A stretch of DNA of 64,000 nt from Neodiprion pinetum (lineage: Eukaryota; Arthropoda; Insecta; Hymenoptera; Diprionidae). The DNA lies in contig NC_060235.2 of the NCBI RefSeq assembly GCF_021155775.2, forward strand, positions 28,188,607 through 28,252,606. Direction: 5' to 3'. Both the position numbers and the translations under genes were made by a program. The notes under the pieces are model-generated. The model did no database searches. It saw only the letters and a list, made by a program, of their open reading frames with translations, and was not told where the DNA came from. How positions within the stretch are numbered: the stretch's first letter is position 1; each line of letters begins with the position of its first letter. Positions 27,420-39,500 of the stretch are shown here, piece by piece.

Positions 27420-30400
27420 TCGATTTGATTGAAAAAAAAATGGATTCAAACACTGGCGATGCAGGTACTTATGGTCTCCTAACTGAGCTCTGCAGAAACT
27501 TCCTCGAAAAGCAGAGCACTGCTGACAACCATCCGTACATTCCGCAAAAAGATTATTCTGCGACTCTTAAAAAATTAAGGTCCAAAGCTTATGGTGTACT
27601 GCTCAACAAGTCCATAGAGACGTACGAAGTATACGGTGAGTATGACTCACTAGTATTGATTGGAATAGAAAAAACCACTCATCTCATTAAATGTCATGCT
27701 GTTTTAAGATACTACAGTTATTACTAATGTATTAAATGTATCCCTACAGGAGGACAGAGAAGCAAAGATAGGGACCCCATTGTTGAATTATTGAAACATG
27801 CTTTTGTGTTAAAAGTTGGTAAGAAATCTTTGGCAAAAGCTACGGAGCTTGAAGTATTTGTCGATGAATTAATTGACTCTGAAGATGACATAGATCCGAC
27901 TATTTATTCCACTCTGGAGTTGCTTGTCAGTTTGAAAAACTTGGAAACACAAGAGCCAGAGAAAGAATTGGTAAACATAATTTAAGGTTGTTTAATAGTA
28001 GTAATCCATTATTAAGCGAATGACAGTTTTGCGAAATATTCCGCTTAAAATTTTTATTTCATATTACAGAATGTCTTCCATTATGGAAAACCTAATCCAT
28101 TTCTGCCTGAGTTATTATGGGATGGCAAAGGTGTTACACCGTTTCAAATCTATCCGCTGGAGTCATTCGTTATCTCAGACGTATTTGAAGGATTATTGGG
28201 TATCAAGCATAGTTCTGTTATACAAAACTGTGCAGTTGAGCCTGGCAGTAGACTGTCGTTTCTTGGAAGATTTAGGTCTACTACCACAATTGCCACCGAA
28301 TCCATTCGGTGAGTACCTCACTTTTAGTGCTGGCTCTTCGCACATTTGCCACCGATACTATGAGTATTAATTTTACCATTTTAACTATTTCGCTCATGGA
28401 AAAAATAATTGTAAATCAACTGTAAAAGATAAAATAGAAAACTGCATCATCGCACTTTCAAATCAATGAATTCTTAACATTTGAATCACAAAAATGGTTA
28501 CAATATAGTCATGATTTTGATCAGAACCTTTCATACGAATAAATCCAACAGTTATGTTTTATACTTTAAATGCTGTATCATTATTATACCAATGATGTAC
28601 GTATGAGAAACTCTTCTTTGTTTCTTTCTTTATTAGCTCAAGAGAGTGAATCTTAATCCATCCATTTTCTCTATTATTAATTCTAGTTGTTTAGAATTTC
28701 TTAAGCACATACCATTAAAATTGAACGATATAAATGATACTCCTCCAGCAGTGGGAATACCATACCACCTATAGGATACGAAGCGTCTAAAGGGTTATTA
28801 GAGCTTACCGCATTCCGAGACTACAGTATGCCATCATATTTTCTACCAAACATCAGGGTAGGTGTGCATAACTCTTGTTCCAATTAACGAAGTGTTTCTC
28901 AAAAATTACAACAATGTCTTCAAGTGTAATAATATTCGTTTGTACCGGTTCAGGAAGATGCAGAGGAAGTAGCAAGTGATCATTATCTGCAGAACGAGGG
29001 ATTGGTAACGGAAGTCGAACCATCTTGGGAGGGTGCTGATCCACCATGCGTGGACACCAGCACTTCTGATATTTGGGATGTCCAAGTATCTAATCACTAT
29101 ATTTATGAGAGATTAAGTACTGCTAAGCATAGTCTCAACGATATCTGGGAAAATGTGGTCACTAGTCAGCCAGTGTCTAATTATCGTACATGGGAGACTC
29201 TTGGTCAGTTTGACCCACCAAAGCAGCTACACTTTATAACGGAATCTTCCGAAGCCATGTTTCATATAAGAAGAATAAAACAGGCCAACAATTTACAAAT
29301 AGCATCGACCAGGGTGAGAATACACCACTGCTACTAAAATTGAATGATATAATTATTACAATTTTTATTTTTATTCAGCCTATGTCACATGATTGTATGA
29401 AACGCATCATTTTTCTACTACATTTACACTTGAATAAAAATAATATTTTTTGTGTACGATGGTTTCATATCAACGATTGCAAACATATGACTATTGTATT
29501 TATATTGTTACAGCGTTTTTGTCATTTTTCAGTTTACCGATTCTGTAAGCTTGATCGACGAAGTTTCCAGCCAACGATTCTTATCAGACATAAAATTACT
29601 GCTAGTTGGGATTGAGTCAGACTGTTTCATGTATGATAATTCGGTAAAAATTAACTCACTTTTGATTATGATTTGTTTTGATGCTTACTCCATACCATCA
29701 CTGTGATGGCGGAAGTATGGTAAAAGATTTTTTTCTGACCTGTGAACAATTTTAGCTGGGGTTTTATTTGATACCCAACTTGGCTGTCCCAGGATTAAGT
29801 ATTGAAAGTTTGAAAGATGTGTGTGCCCCTGTCACTCATTGGGGAAATTGTTTCAAAGCCTTGAGCGTTTTAACAGCGTCGCATCCACAAACTGGTGAAT
29901 TACAACAAAAAGGACTCATATTTAAGGTAATTCATGTATTCCAATAATATAGAAATTGCACAAAATTTTAATATCTCAAATATGATGTCGTTGCCATTGC
30001 TATTTAATATTGACAACTTATTATGTGTGTGGTGCTGTTCCAGGCAATGTGTAATAAAATTAAAGAAGTACTGCTTCGACACCGAGCAGCAATTGATCGC
30101 ATTTGCGTGGATAAAGAATCGATTGGATTGCTATCTTTACTTGATCAAGTTCGTCCTTTGGGCCTTATAATCACTGAACTAGCTAAACTGTGTCACTGCG
30201 ATAGTCAAAATAAAGTTGAACTTGACGAGGGTCTCGGAATTCTGACCCATATATACCAAGAAGTCACCAAGGTTACTCAGCCAAAAGTGGCTTTGGTGTT
30301 TTATTCTGTACTCAAGGCCTGTTGCGAGGTTTATTTTTGGTATGCACCTTAGTAATAATTTAAAAAAATAACAGTGAAACCAGATAATTTTACAAATCAT

Positions 30401-33400
30401 TCCTTAGAAGCCCCTACGGATTTACTTTGTTTTTGATTGCAGCATAATTATCACTGTTTTCAGGTTTCTGCAAAAGTGGTTATTTGAAGGTGTCTGTGAT
30501 GATATATACGGAGAATTTATGATCAAAGTAAAGCCGCAGTACCTGAGACAACGGGGACATAGGTTTTGGACAAAGGGTTTCTTAATAAACCACAAATCAG
30601 TACCTGGCTTCTTAGGAGAACTAACGGATTCTATACTGCAATGTGGGAAAGCAGTCAGACTTCTGAAGATCTGTGATCCAAAGGTGAATTTTTTTGATAT
30701 AAGGCAATTTAAACGTAAAGCGTGCAATCTAAATTTTGTTTTTGACATTGTACTTGATTATAAAAATTATTTACATTTGTCAGAATCCGCTGTGCGGTGT
30801 CTTGGCGACTTCCTATCCGGCTGTACGAGTTTGCCTAAGTGTAGGACAGCTCAGAGAACAACAGATACATTGTAGTGAATATATGACTAGAGGTAGATCA
30901 GCTCTCGGTACAAACGTCTCTCTCTGTTCAGCTCTTCAAGAAAACAGAGATATCCTGAAAAAGAAAGCACAACTCGTCAACATTGCTCATCAGGAAATGT
31001 TAATACGATTCAAACGTTAGTACACATCATCTATTGAAGCACCTCATGGGTATTCAACCGCCTTTATATGTGATGAGCAGAAATGTTCAAGGTGTAGATC
31101 ATTAGTTCATAAATTACTAATTTCTAGGTGAACAGGAGGAAATTGCCAAGCAAATAGCACAAGGCAAACGTGAATTATTAGCAGAATTGAAAGACCAAGC
31201 AGAAGAGGCTGTTCTTCGCAAGGAAAGAGATAGAGAAGCTCAATTACAGGCTGATCAACTACTTATGGAAAAAATTAACAGGGAACAGAAAGAAGAGGCT
31301 AAAAGAATGCAGCAAGAAAAGTGAGCTTTATTTCACATGACAATTAGTCACTTATATATTAGGTATTTTTGTTGAATTTTATTGTTCGTAATTTTTTTCA
31401 GAGAGAATGTTCTAATGTATTACAACGGATTAGCTATTGAAGCCGATAGACGCAAAGTTCATGCTGATTGGCGTATCAGGCGTATGGAATTATTTGACAA
31501 GAGATTAGCTGCTTTATCTAAAGCTAAACGGGAAGTGTGGGAAATGAAAGACAGTTTGAGAGTAACGAGTTCAAAAGAGAATAGCCATTTTGTGACAAAA
31601 ATTTCAAATAATGATGAGGTAGTTACAGAAGAACATGTGAAACAGAGTGTTGATCTTTGCAGCGAAGACTTAAACTTGAATGATCCCATACAGCTACTTG
31701 AATCTGAGAGGAGTGAAGTCGATGCCAATGCTAATAAAAAAGAAGATGAAAACAGTAACGTTGAACAACTTTCCACGCCAGTTACAAATGATACAAAAAG
31801 TTCTCCAACAAAAAATGCTAATAAAGACACTCTAGTTCATGCAAAAGATGAAAATAGTGAAACGACTGAAAGTGTTACTATTAAATCACCTCGGCCTACT
31901 GTATTAAATATCACACCGATAAGTTTGTCAACAGAGCCAATTAAAATCAGAGATGATCTTTTAGAGAAAAAAATATTGCAGAAAAATAGAAATAGGGTAA
32001 TGGGTCATACAGTGTTTTCAGGGGAGGCTTATTACGAGGAATTTGACAATGAAAAAAATAATTTGCAGAACTTTCTCATCGATAGAACAGACATCACAAA
32101 AGAAGCACTAGCTAATAAAATCAGAAATACTGGGAACTTGGATGCATTTATTGGGTTAGATAGAGATTCGACAGTTCCAATTTTGAATGAGGAAGTTATT
32201 GTGAATTTGATGAAGTTCGGAAATCCCGATAATCTAACGGAATTACAACGTAACAAGCTTAAAGTTCTCCGAGAAGAATATGACTGGACACCAAATAACA
32301 ATCAGATGAGAAACGTTTTCTCTAATAAAGACCAAAACATCACAGCAGGTTCAGTTGATCAAGTACAATCAGACAAAATTTTAATGGAGTCAATTCCTCC
32401 AAGTTATCTTTCTGAATTACAAATAAATAGTAACCGGAATGTTCAACACCGTACTAATCAGGTTCCAAATGATCTGAAGCAAATAAAGAATTTGATTGAT
32501 CACGAGTTAACTGATGCAGAGAAGAACCGAAACAGAAACATGGCACATCGTACTGGTCAAGAAATGCCAGCTTTGATAATCCCAGAACATATAGCACACG
32601 AGTTGACAGATGCACAGAAAAACAGAAATAGAAATATGCAACATTCTACTGATCAAGGTACTACACCGGATGAAGCTGCCAGAGATGAACCTGCAGTTTT
32701 AACTCAGGCTCAAAAAAATCGGGCCCGTGTCATGGAACAGGAATTTTATGTTTATGGTAGTGCTTCTGTTGATAAACAAAATGATAATCTCGACCTCTGT
32801 ACACCATTCCCAATATCAGAATCGACTAGTTCGCAACAAATCATTCAAGAAAATACTACACCCATGTCATGTAACACAGATAATTTCCCTCTGTCAGTGA
32901 GTAGTAGCATGTCACAACTACAACAGTGTATGGATACCCCTTTATCTGAAATGAGCACTGACATGCGATCTGCCTTAACTACAGGTGAAATATTAACTGC
33001 TGATACAGCACGCTCAGATATTTCGGAAAGTGGCTTCAAATTTCCAGAAAAATCTCCAATGTTTCCTAATTTTTTGGGCATTAGCTCCGCTGCGATGACG
33101 CCAACTTCAGAATCAGTGTTGACTGTAACAGATGTAGAGATGATCGACAACACATCACTGCATGTTTATTTAGAAAAATCCGTTGCTATTCCTTTACAAG
33201 TCCAAAGCAGACTTGTAAACGATGCAATCATTAAGTACTTGCTCAGCGAACATAAATTCTTATCTCATTTACACAGCCTTAGAAGTTACTTCTTTTTACT
33301 GAATGGCGAGTTTGCTAAAAATTTAACAAAGTCTTTATTCACAAGACTTTATGAGATTTCAATACCAGCAGATCTGTTGAATTCAGCGACACTGAATAAT

Positions 33401-34687
33401 CTGTTAAATAAAGCACTTGTTGCATCGCTCAGTAGCAGCTATGCAAACTCGGAGCGACTCAGCCTCTCTGTCACTGATGTACCTTCTCAGTTACAGGTAA
33501 TCTATAGTAATTGACATTTTATAATGTGAATGATGGTGAATCATTCCCAGTCAGCATCAGTGAATGTGTCATATGTTAATTACTAATTTCAGGTTTCAAA
33601 TCCTGAAGCCTTACAATGTCTTTGCTTGAATTATAAAATATCGTGGCCACTGAACATAATATTAGATGACATGTCGATGCTGCAATATAGTAAGGTGTTC
33701 AAATTTTTACTCATGGTTGGACGTGTCATGTGGGTTCTACAAGAAGATTTTCACATTTTGAAAGTAGAACGAAAAGCTACAAACTCTAAAGAATATCATG
33801 GGGTATGTATTCGCTATATCTCTGTACCAAGTAATTTTGTGCAAAGTCCCCGTGGAAAGCTATAGTAAACAAATTATGGAACTCTAGCTAAAGCGAATTT
33901 GCAGCACGACTAGAACTAAGAACATGCCGTGATTGCTCATGCCCAAGCTCCCCATGTGGGCTTTGAAACATAGTTAAAAGATCTCCGATCATGAATATGT
34001 TTGGTTTTTTTCACAGATACAATTGTTCAGACACTCAATGATGCAGTTCATGACAGCTTTGCATAATTACTTAACTTGCAGTGTACTTCATGCCAGCTGG
34101 GCAGAATTTGAAAAGGATCTGGAAAATGCCATAACCATTGATCAGGTGTATCTCACTCATGTGGGTTATATAAAGAAAATTCTCTCTCGGTGAGTTAATT
34201 ATAATAGATATGTTACTCTGTAGAAGATAACTTCAAAAAATATAAATTCGGTGTAACTTCACAGCTGCATGCTACGACACAGGAATCGAACAGAATATTT
34301 TGAATATAGAATTGTAATATTCGAGATTGCATCAAATTTTCAACAATACAGAAAAAAAGAACTGACGTGATAACTTATTCATCTAGGTGCATGTTAAATC
34401 CACGAGGAGAAAAAATGCGAACATGTCTGCACAACATTTTCAAGGTTATCTTGAAATTTCACAATCGTGTGCGGTCACAAAGTTGGATTATCACTCCCAC
34501 GGGATACGTGCATCCTAATTTTGCGAAGTTGCAGCAATTGTACAAAGCTTTTTGTGAATTACGGACATACTTGGCCCACGTTGCAGATAAGTTGGCTAGC
34601 AGTGGATATCAACCGCATCTGACACATTTTCTTAATGCGCTCAACATAAATTGCCTTTACGACCTAACTGTTAAAAGAAAAGAGTAA
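27416..34687 (+). CDS. TUBGCP6: Gamma-tubulin complex component 6 (GCP6 / TUBGCP6)
   Basis: Large GCP-family subunit of the gamma-tubulin ring complex, which nucleates microtubules at centrosomes. Fifteen exons: 27416-27635, 27750-27970, 28070-28308, 28749-28857, 28954-29313, 29533-29643, 29756-29926, 30044-30339, 30464-30683, 30784-31015, 31128-31320, 31402-33496, 33593-33802, 34017-34189 and 34387-34687; 5151 nt, 1716 aa, all phases closing (human 1819 aa). Order: the N-terminal GCP domain in exons 5-10 (GILTHIYQEV, WLFEGVCDDIYGEFMI), then a charged coiled coil (EEIAKQIAQGKRELLAEL), then a ~700-codon insert exon holding the 32-residue NRNRNM repeats, and finally the C-terminal GCP domain with gamma-tubulin-binding fold (LCLNYKISWPLNIIL, LHNIFKVILKFHNRV). 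The long insert with repeats distinguishes GCP6 from GCP2-5. A second ATG at 27440 (AAAAAAATGG) has better context and may be the real start. Confidence 0.93.
32402..32760 (+). repeat. In-frame 32-residue repeats in GCP6
   Basis: Three protein repeats start at 32501, 32597 and 32693, exactly 96 nt apart. They share (H/A)(E/V)LT(D/Q)A(E/Q)KNR(N/A)R(N/V)M, followed by a polar tail. A more diverged copy precedes them, starting about 32402 (INSNRNVQHRTNQ), and a lone NRNRVMGH motif lies near 31987. Human GCP6 also has tandem repeats in its central insert, reported as phosphorylated by Plk4; here the copies are fewer and the match is at the level of architecture. Confidence 0.8.
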
Positions 34688-34785
34688 ATCACGTGTTATG
34701 AAAGAAAGAAACGTACATTTCTGCATTACGTTCCTCATGCAGTACTCTGTATATTTGAATATATATTAATAGACATTAGATTTAT

Positions 34786-34791
34786 AATAAA
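34786..34791 (+). terminator. Candidate poly(A) signal for GCP6
   Basis: AATAAA about 100 nt past the GCP6 stop, a plausible distance for a short 3' UTR. Confidence 0.45.
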
Positions 34792-36521
34792 TTCCAGAAT
34801 TACTGCAAACTCCAAAACCTTTATAGCTTTGTAAATATGAAATTATTAGTGTCTGTGATCATTCTTTATGTGAAACTTGCAGGAATTTCGATGTTTTACA
34901 TAGAAACAAGGAAGCGTTTTACTTCCGACTCACGTTTCACATAGTGCATGGTGAATTGTGCTGTGACGCTTCCCAGTTTTCGATGGCAATTAATAATTAC
35001 ATTGATTTAATACTAAGTATGTAATCTTTGCAAGGTCCAAAGATCATAACACTAACACAACTGAAGGTAAATCTGTCACGGTTGCAGTGCGGGCTGCATT
35101 TTTCCCCTACTTATTAGTTAAATTAACATTACGTTAACCATATTTTTTTAGCAAACTGCATATTTTATGTTAAACTTATTATAATTTCTTGGCCTGTTGT
35201 TGGTGAATAATTATGTTTGAATGAAAGTGCAGCACTGTTAAAATTGTAGGTACTAGACAGTTATGTGTGCGATGGTGCTTCTTCAATATTTAATGTAGCA
35301 TTTTCTCAATAATAGTTGAACACGAATTACGTCTAAAAATTTCAGTATGAAACAATACTTATTTAACAAATAGGAATTGTCACTGTTGTTGAGAATTATT
35401 AAAGAATGTATATGGATGCATAGCTTGTTGACTAAGTTAGCTTTTAGTAATATAAGGTCTCGTTAAAGTTAAACTTGTATTCTATTGTTGGTAGCTGGCC
35501 AAAATAGAAAAATCAGAAATATATGTACGCTTTACAAAGTTACTAGGCGCAAGATGAATGCAATTCCTGTGAACATGAGTTGGAAATAGGCATTCAATTA
35601 TTTAGCAATTTCTTCCTTACTTGCATGAAATTATTTGACGTAGCTGAAATTGTCGTTTGCAAACCTAACCTTACGCAGGTATTTCAAGCCCTATACAAAA
35701 AATATTTGATATTCATAACTGCATCGCAAATTGAGTTAATATTCTTATTGAGAATTCTGAAATTTCCCGAACAGCATGTATTGACGAAAAAAAAATTTGT
35801 TCTTGTATTTTGAAACCACCTCGCTTTGAGCCAAATTATTTTAGTAAGCAGCTAAAGCAGAGCTTAGTAATGATGAATCACATCATAAGTAGTATCGAAA
35901 CATAAAATATCAGACTCTATTTTTTTATGAATCAGTTTTTCGAATATGTAAATGTTGTCCAAGCTTCAATCTTATATGATAAATGACTCATAACTAGGAT
36001 TGGTTTTGTGTTAACTTGGGCTTGTATAATACAATATTTGAATTATTTTTGTATAGCGAACAAAAATACTCAATAATATTGAAAAATAGGGCAATTCATA
36101 ATTGTATTTCAGTAATACGACCTTGAACATTTATTATGGATATTGTGGTGAGGCAGATGCTAATAAATAATTGATACGTTGTTAGAATTGTTACATAAAT
36201 CTCACGCAATGTGTGTACATAATAACTATTCTTCTTTGAAGTATAAAAATTATCATCGATCATGTTTAAATTCGCTTAAATCACGATTTGTCCAGCTGCA
36301 TGTAAATGTTTGTTGTAATACTGTCCCTAAATAAAACAAATGTTAAAAGAAGCGAGTATTTATTAAATTTCTTACAATGACTAGAATTAGCCAACTCGTT
36401 GTGAAAAGGATATTGAATGTAATTATTGTTCTGTAGAAACAGCAAAGCCTTTTCACAATAAGTCAACTGTTTTTTCATATGCTGTATATTTATATACAAA
36501 AATTATAAACATTTGATGTAA
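34792..36521. other. Tail-to-tail spacer between GCP6 and IARS2
   Basis: About 1.7 kb of AT-rich sequence with no recognisable gene, repeat family or RNA on either strand. It probably contains the distal 3' UTR of GCP6 and the 3' UTR of IARS2. TTTATT (AATAAA on the minus strand) occurs at 36522-36527 and 36359-36364. Confidence 0.5.
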
Positions 36522-36531
36522 TTTATTTTAG

Positions 36532-39500
36532 TTATGTTGAAAGGTGACTTATAATATCATCGCAACGAGCACAAAGTTTGCCTGGTTGTGGTTCTGGATA
36601 CCGATAACAGCGTGCGCACAGTGATTTTTCGATCGGTTTTAAATCTATTACTGCATCTTCGATACCATCTTTTGCTATTAAGGTAATTGCAGAAAGTTGG
36701 AATAACTCACACAGTTGAGATGTCGTAGAACTTTCATCTTGCTGCAAAGCCTATGAAGCAGAAAATAACAAATTTTATGATTTTTCGATACACTTGTACT
36801 CTGCTATAACTTCTTCAAAGTTTGTAATTAAACTTGTTAAAGAAGTTTATTTTGAATGCTTATAAATAGATTTATATCTTACCATGACTATGGAATACTG
36901 TGCTGGATTCAGCGTAATCGTAGCTGCCAATTCCCAGGTGTTGATTGTTGCAAGTTTAGTAATTGCAGCTTTTATGTCTAACGCATTTTCTATCACCTTA
37001 GCTATGCTCGGTTGGTCCCAGTCTTTTGGTAAATTGTGCGCACTATGAAATAGGGGCACAGAGGCTGCAACACGAAAATTGAATACAGTCATGACCATTT
37101 GCGAATTGTTTTGTGAAAAAAAAATTATCTGACGTGTCAAATATATTTCTGTTACCGAGATTATCAGGATGGTGTAACCAGACCTCTTCTGCTAAATGCG
37201 GAAGTATTGGGGCTAACGATCTTGTTAAAACAGCCAGTATTTCGCTGATAACATCCACAGCACCAGCTCGATGAGATGAATTTATGCTATTGCAATACAA
37301 CCTGTCTTTAATTAAATGACAGTATAATGCTGATACTGTATTTGCCACAAAATGTATAATAACTCTGCAGGCATTGTGGTATTCGTAATTACTGTATAAT
37401 GTTTCAATCTGGAAGAACGAGAACACCGAGTCATTTTGATTCATCACTATTCTATAACATGAAACTGTTTAAAAAAAATAAACATGTAATAAAAATAAGT
37501 TAATTAATGAATTTGTTATACCCAATATTTGATAAACCTAATAATTGTTTTATTGGAAATATTTCCTACCCGTTTATCGTAATGATAAAGTTGATGTAAC
37601 AAATATTTATCAAGATAATGGTATTCCGGTTCTATAGGAGTATCACAAGGATATGGATGCAGAGCACCTAAGAGAAAACGAAATATCAATCTGAGTTTTT
37701 GAACGGACTCTGCGCTTCCCTTCAACAACTTCTCCGTAACAGGAACTAGGCTATGTTGAGTGCCATGGCTTGCTACCCACCACCTGCAATTGAAGAATGA
37801 GATGAATAAAATTGGAGCAAAGTTCTAAATATTCTTAGATTACGCTAAATAACTTCTTCTGAACAAGCACAAACAAGCATACACTGTATTCACACACTCA
37901 CACACACGCACACTATACTGTACAATGACGAATATTTGTACCGTAAAGTATCTACACCATAAGCTGGCTTTTTCTTTAGATCTTCACCACCCTGAGTAAC
38001 TTCTTCAGGATCAATAACATTCCCCAGTGATTTCGACATTTTATGACCTTTGTCATCTACTGCAAATCCATGTGCAAATAAAGACCTAAAATATACAGTA
38101 AATAACTATTTGGTTGTAACAATACCTACGCTTTTCTCATAATCATAACACAAATTAGAAATTCAGAACAAAATATCACAATCAAATGATTCATTTATCT
38201 ATGTAGCAAGTAAATAAAATGTATAAGTATATGACGTATTTTATTGATTCGATAAATAATTTCTAACCTAATTTCTACTTTTTTGCGTTTTGCATTGTAG
38301 AATACAAAATACGTAACACTTACTTGTAGGGAGCAGCACCTTGAAGTGCTATGGATGTCAGTAAGGACGATTGAAACCAGCCAGTAAATTGATCGATTCC
38401 CTCTAGGTACAGGTCAGCTTTTCCATCAGGTAATACTGTGGACCAAGATATGCCACTGTCAAACCAAATATCTAAAATATCCTGCAAATATGAATATGAG
38501 GAAAAACATTATTTGGACTGCATGCTACGAATTCTTTATTGGCTTTCCTGACGTGTCTTGTCAACACGGGTTTCTCACCTGGCCTCTCTCCAACTCAGAA
38601 GCATCGACTTCAAGTTCCCGTAAGAGTTTTTTACCAGCTAATTTTTCAATAGGTAATTCCCACCAGCAATCAAGACCATATTTTTGCATCAAGTGACACA
38701 ATCTTTCGTTCCAATCTCTACGCAAGATATTTAATTACTTAGGTTAATAATATATTTACATATATATTTAGTGAATTGCAATAGATCACATTTTGCAGTT
38801 CAGCATATTTGACGTTAAGATAGTTGTAGCATATGAAAGTGTACAGGAAACTAGCAAAGGTAGTTGAAATATGATAAACATACCTATTTGTAATTATATC
38901 GCCAGTATCTCTGTAATATAAAACTGGTATTGGTGTTCCCCATACCCTCTGACGCGAGATACACCAATAAGGTCTCATCTTCACTTGTTGTGTCAAACTA
39001 TTGGTAGAAGATGCACTATTACATACTGGGTACACCGATACATTTTGCAGAGAATCCTAAAATCCGGGTTACAGAGACATATGTGAATTACAAGCTCACA
39101 GAAAGATTTGAATATTTACTATTTTAAGAACCTCAAGTGAATGATACAAAAAACTTTGCACTTTAGTCATATTTCCCTACCCTGAATAGATTCAAGAAAA
39201 CCTAACATTTTGCAGTACATAAATTTCTTGATTATTCAAACAATCGTCATAGACATTAAGTAGATTTTTATTAAAGACCTTGTTCTGAAACGGTCATTGG
39301 GTCCTATGTCTTCTATGTGGAAATTTCAATTCGAAATGAAAATGTCTCAGTGAACTGAACTAAAATGTTTCGTACACTTTTGCATACTTTGTACTGCAAT
39401 GATGAAAACCCAGAATCTGCATTTGAATACTTACTAGTGCCTGCTGTTTAAGAGCACTGGTATTAATAAACCATTGTTTGCTAGCTTTTACAATAACTGG

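Noticed and set aside
31459..31830. 123-codon minus-strand frame opposite the large GCP6 exon
   Set aside because: Antisense shadow of the GCP6 reading frame; the plus frame is clearly the coding one.
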